Origin: Zygnema cylindricum
Lineage: Eukaryota; Streptophyta; Zygnematophyceae; Zygnematales; Zygnemataceae
Length of the DNA stretch: 64,000 nt
Direction: 5' to 3'
Assembly: GCA_037447655.1 (NCBI GenBank)
Contig: JBBHKE010001558.1
Location: 216,025-280,024 of the forward strand
Part shown: one piece after another, positions 61,696 to 64,000 of the stretch
Numbering within the stretch: the first letter of the stretch is position 1
Layout of the letters: every line of letters begins with the position of its first letter
Notes under the pieces: model-generated
The model's input: only the letters and a program-made list of their open reading frames with translations
The model's database searches: none
What the model was told of the DNA's origin: nothing
Translations under genes and position numbers: made by a program

Positions 61696-62651
61696 GGGTA
61701 CGTCCCCATGTATTAAAGTAACGACTTTAATCTGTCGCTTTCACCCAAAACGCAGTTCCGTACGAGATTAACTTTAGTTGTACAAAAAAATCAATCCTTT
61801 AAAAGTACAGCAAACTTAAAGTCGATACTTTGAATGTACTTCATGTTTGTCGTCATGTGAACGCATTTTGGCGTTTTCCTTTTTTCGACCCCCCGGCAAG
61901 AGAATCCAGCCCGTCAAAAAACTTCATCAAAAATCACCTCGCGACCTAATTTCAATGAAAGTACCGCCCAAATAACGAATGAAAAATGACCCACGCACAC
62001 GCCACACGAGTGGTAAAATTTTAGGACGAGGGAGAGTACTCGTTATTTTTCTCCCTGCCCGTCAAGTGCATGTACGGAAAAGACGAGGATGTACGGAAAA
62101 AAATATGCAGGGGTCTCGGACCTCCAATTTCATTCATGGGCCCTCGATAAAATTTTGCATCGTCGTCGCTTCTCCCCTCTCCCTCTCACACTATCACTTT
62201 TATCTCACACTTTTTAGAATGAGGCACGACAAAACTGGTACGAAATGAAAGATATTTGAAAAATTAATCTTTTGACTACCTTTGTGTATATTTTTATGGC
62301 AAGTAGAGCGAAAAAAGTAGAGAAAACGAAATCGGGTATCCATGATCGAAAGTTCTTTAACATGTGACGTCACAAGTGAGCGTGACATCACAATGTTACA
62401 AAACCCTAAACATCTGCCATGTCACAAAATTACAAAAATCTAGACGTCTACGACTGTCGCTGTTTTTGTTTGCGTCACAAATTTTATAGTCGTCGTCAAC
62501 CGTCACAAAGTTGTACCTACGTCTACAACCGTCACATTTCAAAGTTCCGATTTCATTTTCGCACATAGGGACGCTTTTCAAAGTAGTACGGAACACTTCA
62601 CTACAGTCCAAAAATACTTTTTCAAAGTATCGCTTACATGGGGACGTACCC
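61696..62651. mobile_element. Harbinger-like MITE H, 956 bp
   Basis: Near-perfect terminal inverted repeats GGGTACGTCCCCATGTA with TAA duplications (61693-61695, 62652-62654). Same internal family as element F at 27.0 kb (shared GGTCTCGGACCTCCA and CACAAAGTTGT-like blocks), without the TA expansion. Confidence 0.88.
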
Positions 62652-62654
62652 TAA

Positions 62655-63160
62655 GGGTTTTGCGCCGTTGAAACGAGGAGCCCGCTGTTACCGCCAAAAG
62701 TTAGCGAGCACGCGAGAAAGGTGACGTCACTTCTCCTTTCGGAGGGTGTGAAAGCGACGAAAAAGTTTGCGGACACGTGTAAGGCCTTCAAAAAAAATGT
62801 CGGTCGCGATTATATTTGACCTTGTCACATCGCACTTTTCCTGTAAAGAAACCAAAAACACGAAATCGGAACGACAAGAAAAAAAATTAAAAAAAAATCG
62901 GGAAATCTATGCCTTTAGGTACAATGTTTGAAAACTTTTAGGTTTAACGGTTTATTTATTTGAGAACTTAATTCGATTTTTTGAAGATTGCCCAACATAC
63001 ACACGCGGCTGCGTCTAATTTGGTAAAAATGATTCTAGTGGCGAATTGATTTTCTTATCGTTACCACTGTCACATACGACAGGCGAAACGGAAGGCTCTC
63101 CGTTTCCATGACGAAATACGCCAACAGAGCCGTGCTCGCGTGTTTTCCTGCCGGCCATAT
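62655..63160. other. Host DNA between two MITEs
   Basis: No gene or repeat recognised; includes an A-rich run near 62880-62900. Confidence 0.5.
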
Positions 63161-63163
63161 TAA

Positions 63164-63826
63164 GGGTATGGTTACATCAGGAGGTGTCTGTAATAGTACG
63201 GACATCAAAATTTATGTATTACAGAGGCCTCGGTTACATCGCGTATCGTCTGTAAATAAGTTTTTACATACGTGTTCTGATTTGAGTGTCTCCACGGAAG
63301 TTGACGATCAAATCTCTAAAATCTTCAAAGATTTGGAAACCGACCATTTTCGTATGGAAATCCGTACTTGCGTATTACGTACGTTATCTTCGCAAGTTTA
63401 CCGCGTCAATGTACGTCAGAGATCTCCTTCACTCTGCTGACTTTCAGGAAAAAACTGTATTTCTTTTCGGCAAATTTTTAGTCACCTTGTCCGAAGGCAC
63501 GTGACTTTGGGGACGTGTGAAAATTTTCATTTTTCATCGACGCATGTGTCTATCGTCCAGGTGTAGAAAATTGACTGGTTCTGTATTGGTGAACCCACCT
63601 CCGGAGGTGGGTTCACCAATACAGAGGCGGATGGAGCGATTGCTTTGCAGATGAAGACCAAAATGTAATCGGACGGTCGATGTCTTCTCCCAGATACTTG
63701 GAGGATCGTAATCTTATTTTCTGTAATGTTGGTTTCAAGAAACTCACGAACATATAGTACGGCATGGTACGGTCAAGTACAAAATTCTGTATTAAACCTT
63801 ACTTTTCGTCTGATGTAACCATACCC
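63164..63826. mobile_element. Harbinger-like MITE I, 663 bp
   Basis: Terminal inverted repeats GGGTATGGTTACATCAG (left) and GGGTATGGTTACATCAGACG (right, read on minus), with TAA duplications (63161-63163, 63827-63829). A different family from F and H. It carries a perfect palindrome at 63581-63624. No transposase. Confidence 0.88.
63581..63624. repeat. Perfect 44-bp palindrome
   Basis: CTGTATTGGTGAACCCACCT then CC at 63581-63602, followed with no spacer by its exact reverse complement at 63603-63624. Lies inside MITE I. Confidence 0.97.
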
Positions 63827-64000
63827 TAAGAGCTGCATTCATTGCAATAGTACTTAGCATTTGACAGCGAATGCGACAGAAGTCTTTAGTGTGGTACGGC
63901 CTTGACGGGCCTTCGGTTAAATCCCTTTCAATGTACGGAAAGTTGCACACTACAAACGACAGATCCTGTTGCCTGGCGATTGTTATGCCGACGTGGCTCT

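Overview
The window is nuclear DNA of a streptophyte plant (a land plant or a charophyte-grade alga; I cannot place it more closely). It holds four recognisable multi-exon genes with canonical GT-AG introns. One of them looks like the plant-specific chloroplast FMN hydrolase FHY1, and the histone is the plant H3.3 type (T31, Y41, H87, L90). The rest is plant-type transposable elements: Ty1/Copia, pogo-like, hAT, Harbinger-like and Tc1/mariner-like.

Layout. 1-670 is a CT-rich tract. About 1.03-1.41 kb is an old hAT remnant. 1748-1850 may be the last exon of an unidentified plus-strand gene. 3556-4626 is histone H3.3 (minus, 4 exons). 5263-6068 is a TA-flanked inverted-repeat element. 8469-10579 is U2AF35, the small subunit of the U2 snRNP auxiliary factor (minus, 5 exons). 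It is divergent from an FHY1-like FMN hydrolase at 11376-14434 (plus), whose catalytic C-terminal exons I cannot find. 14.4-18.7 kb is a very AT-rich block without genes. 19520-25823 is calnexin (plus, 10 exons, complete).

From 27 to 64 kb the window is almost entirely mobile elements with readable boundaries. Two Harbinger-like elements sit back to back (27023-27977, 27981-29268). A solo LTR 'E' (29482-39344, target duplication GAAAG) was split by Copia element 'C1' (30252-38894). C1 was in turn hit by a pogo/Tigger-like DNA transposon (34272-36316) whose two-exon transposase is still open. An older Copia 'D1' (39637-58780, duplication CGGTG) was hit twice by the C1 family: C2 (41548-47995, CTTCC) and C3 (48752-55188, TTATG). 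Further right are two hAT-like elements in inverted orientation that share one 8-bp target duplication (59690-61491), and two more Harbinger-like elements (61696-62651, 63164-63826), the second with a perfect 44-bp palindrome.

The most unusual signals are in the Copia family. First, the primer-binding site matches the anticodon stem-loop of initiator tRNA-Met rather than its 3' end, so a half-tRNA primer is likely, and the probable gag start codon lies inside that site, opposite the CAU anticodon. Second, every LTR carries on the strand antisense to gag-pol a tRNA-like module with a T-arm/B-box hairpin and a changing but still paired outer stem. D1 also has a recognisable A box, and most copies have a short T-run just downstream. 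This could be a pol III unit built into the LTRs.

Every gene model below was made by eye from splice signals, reading frame and remembered family sequence; no search was run.
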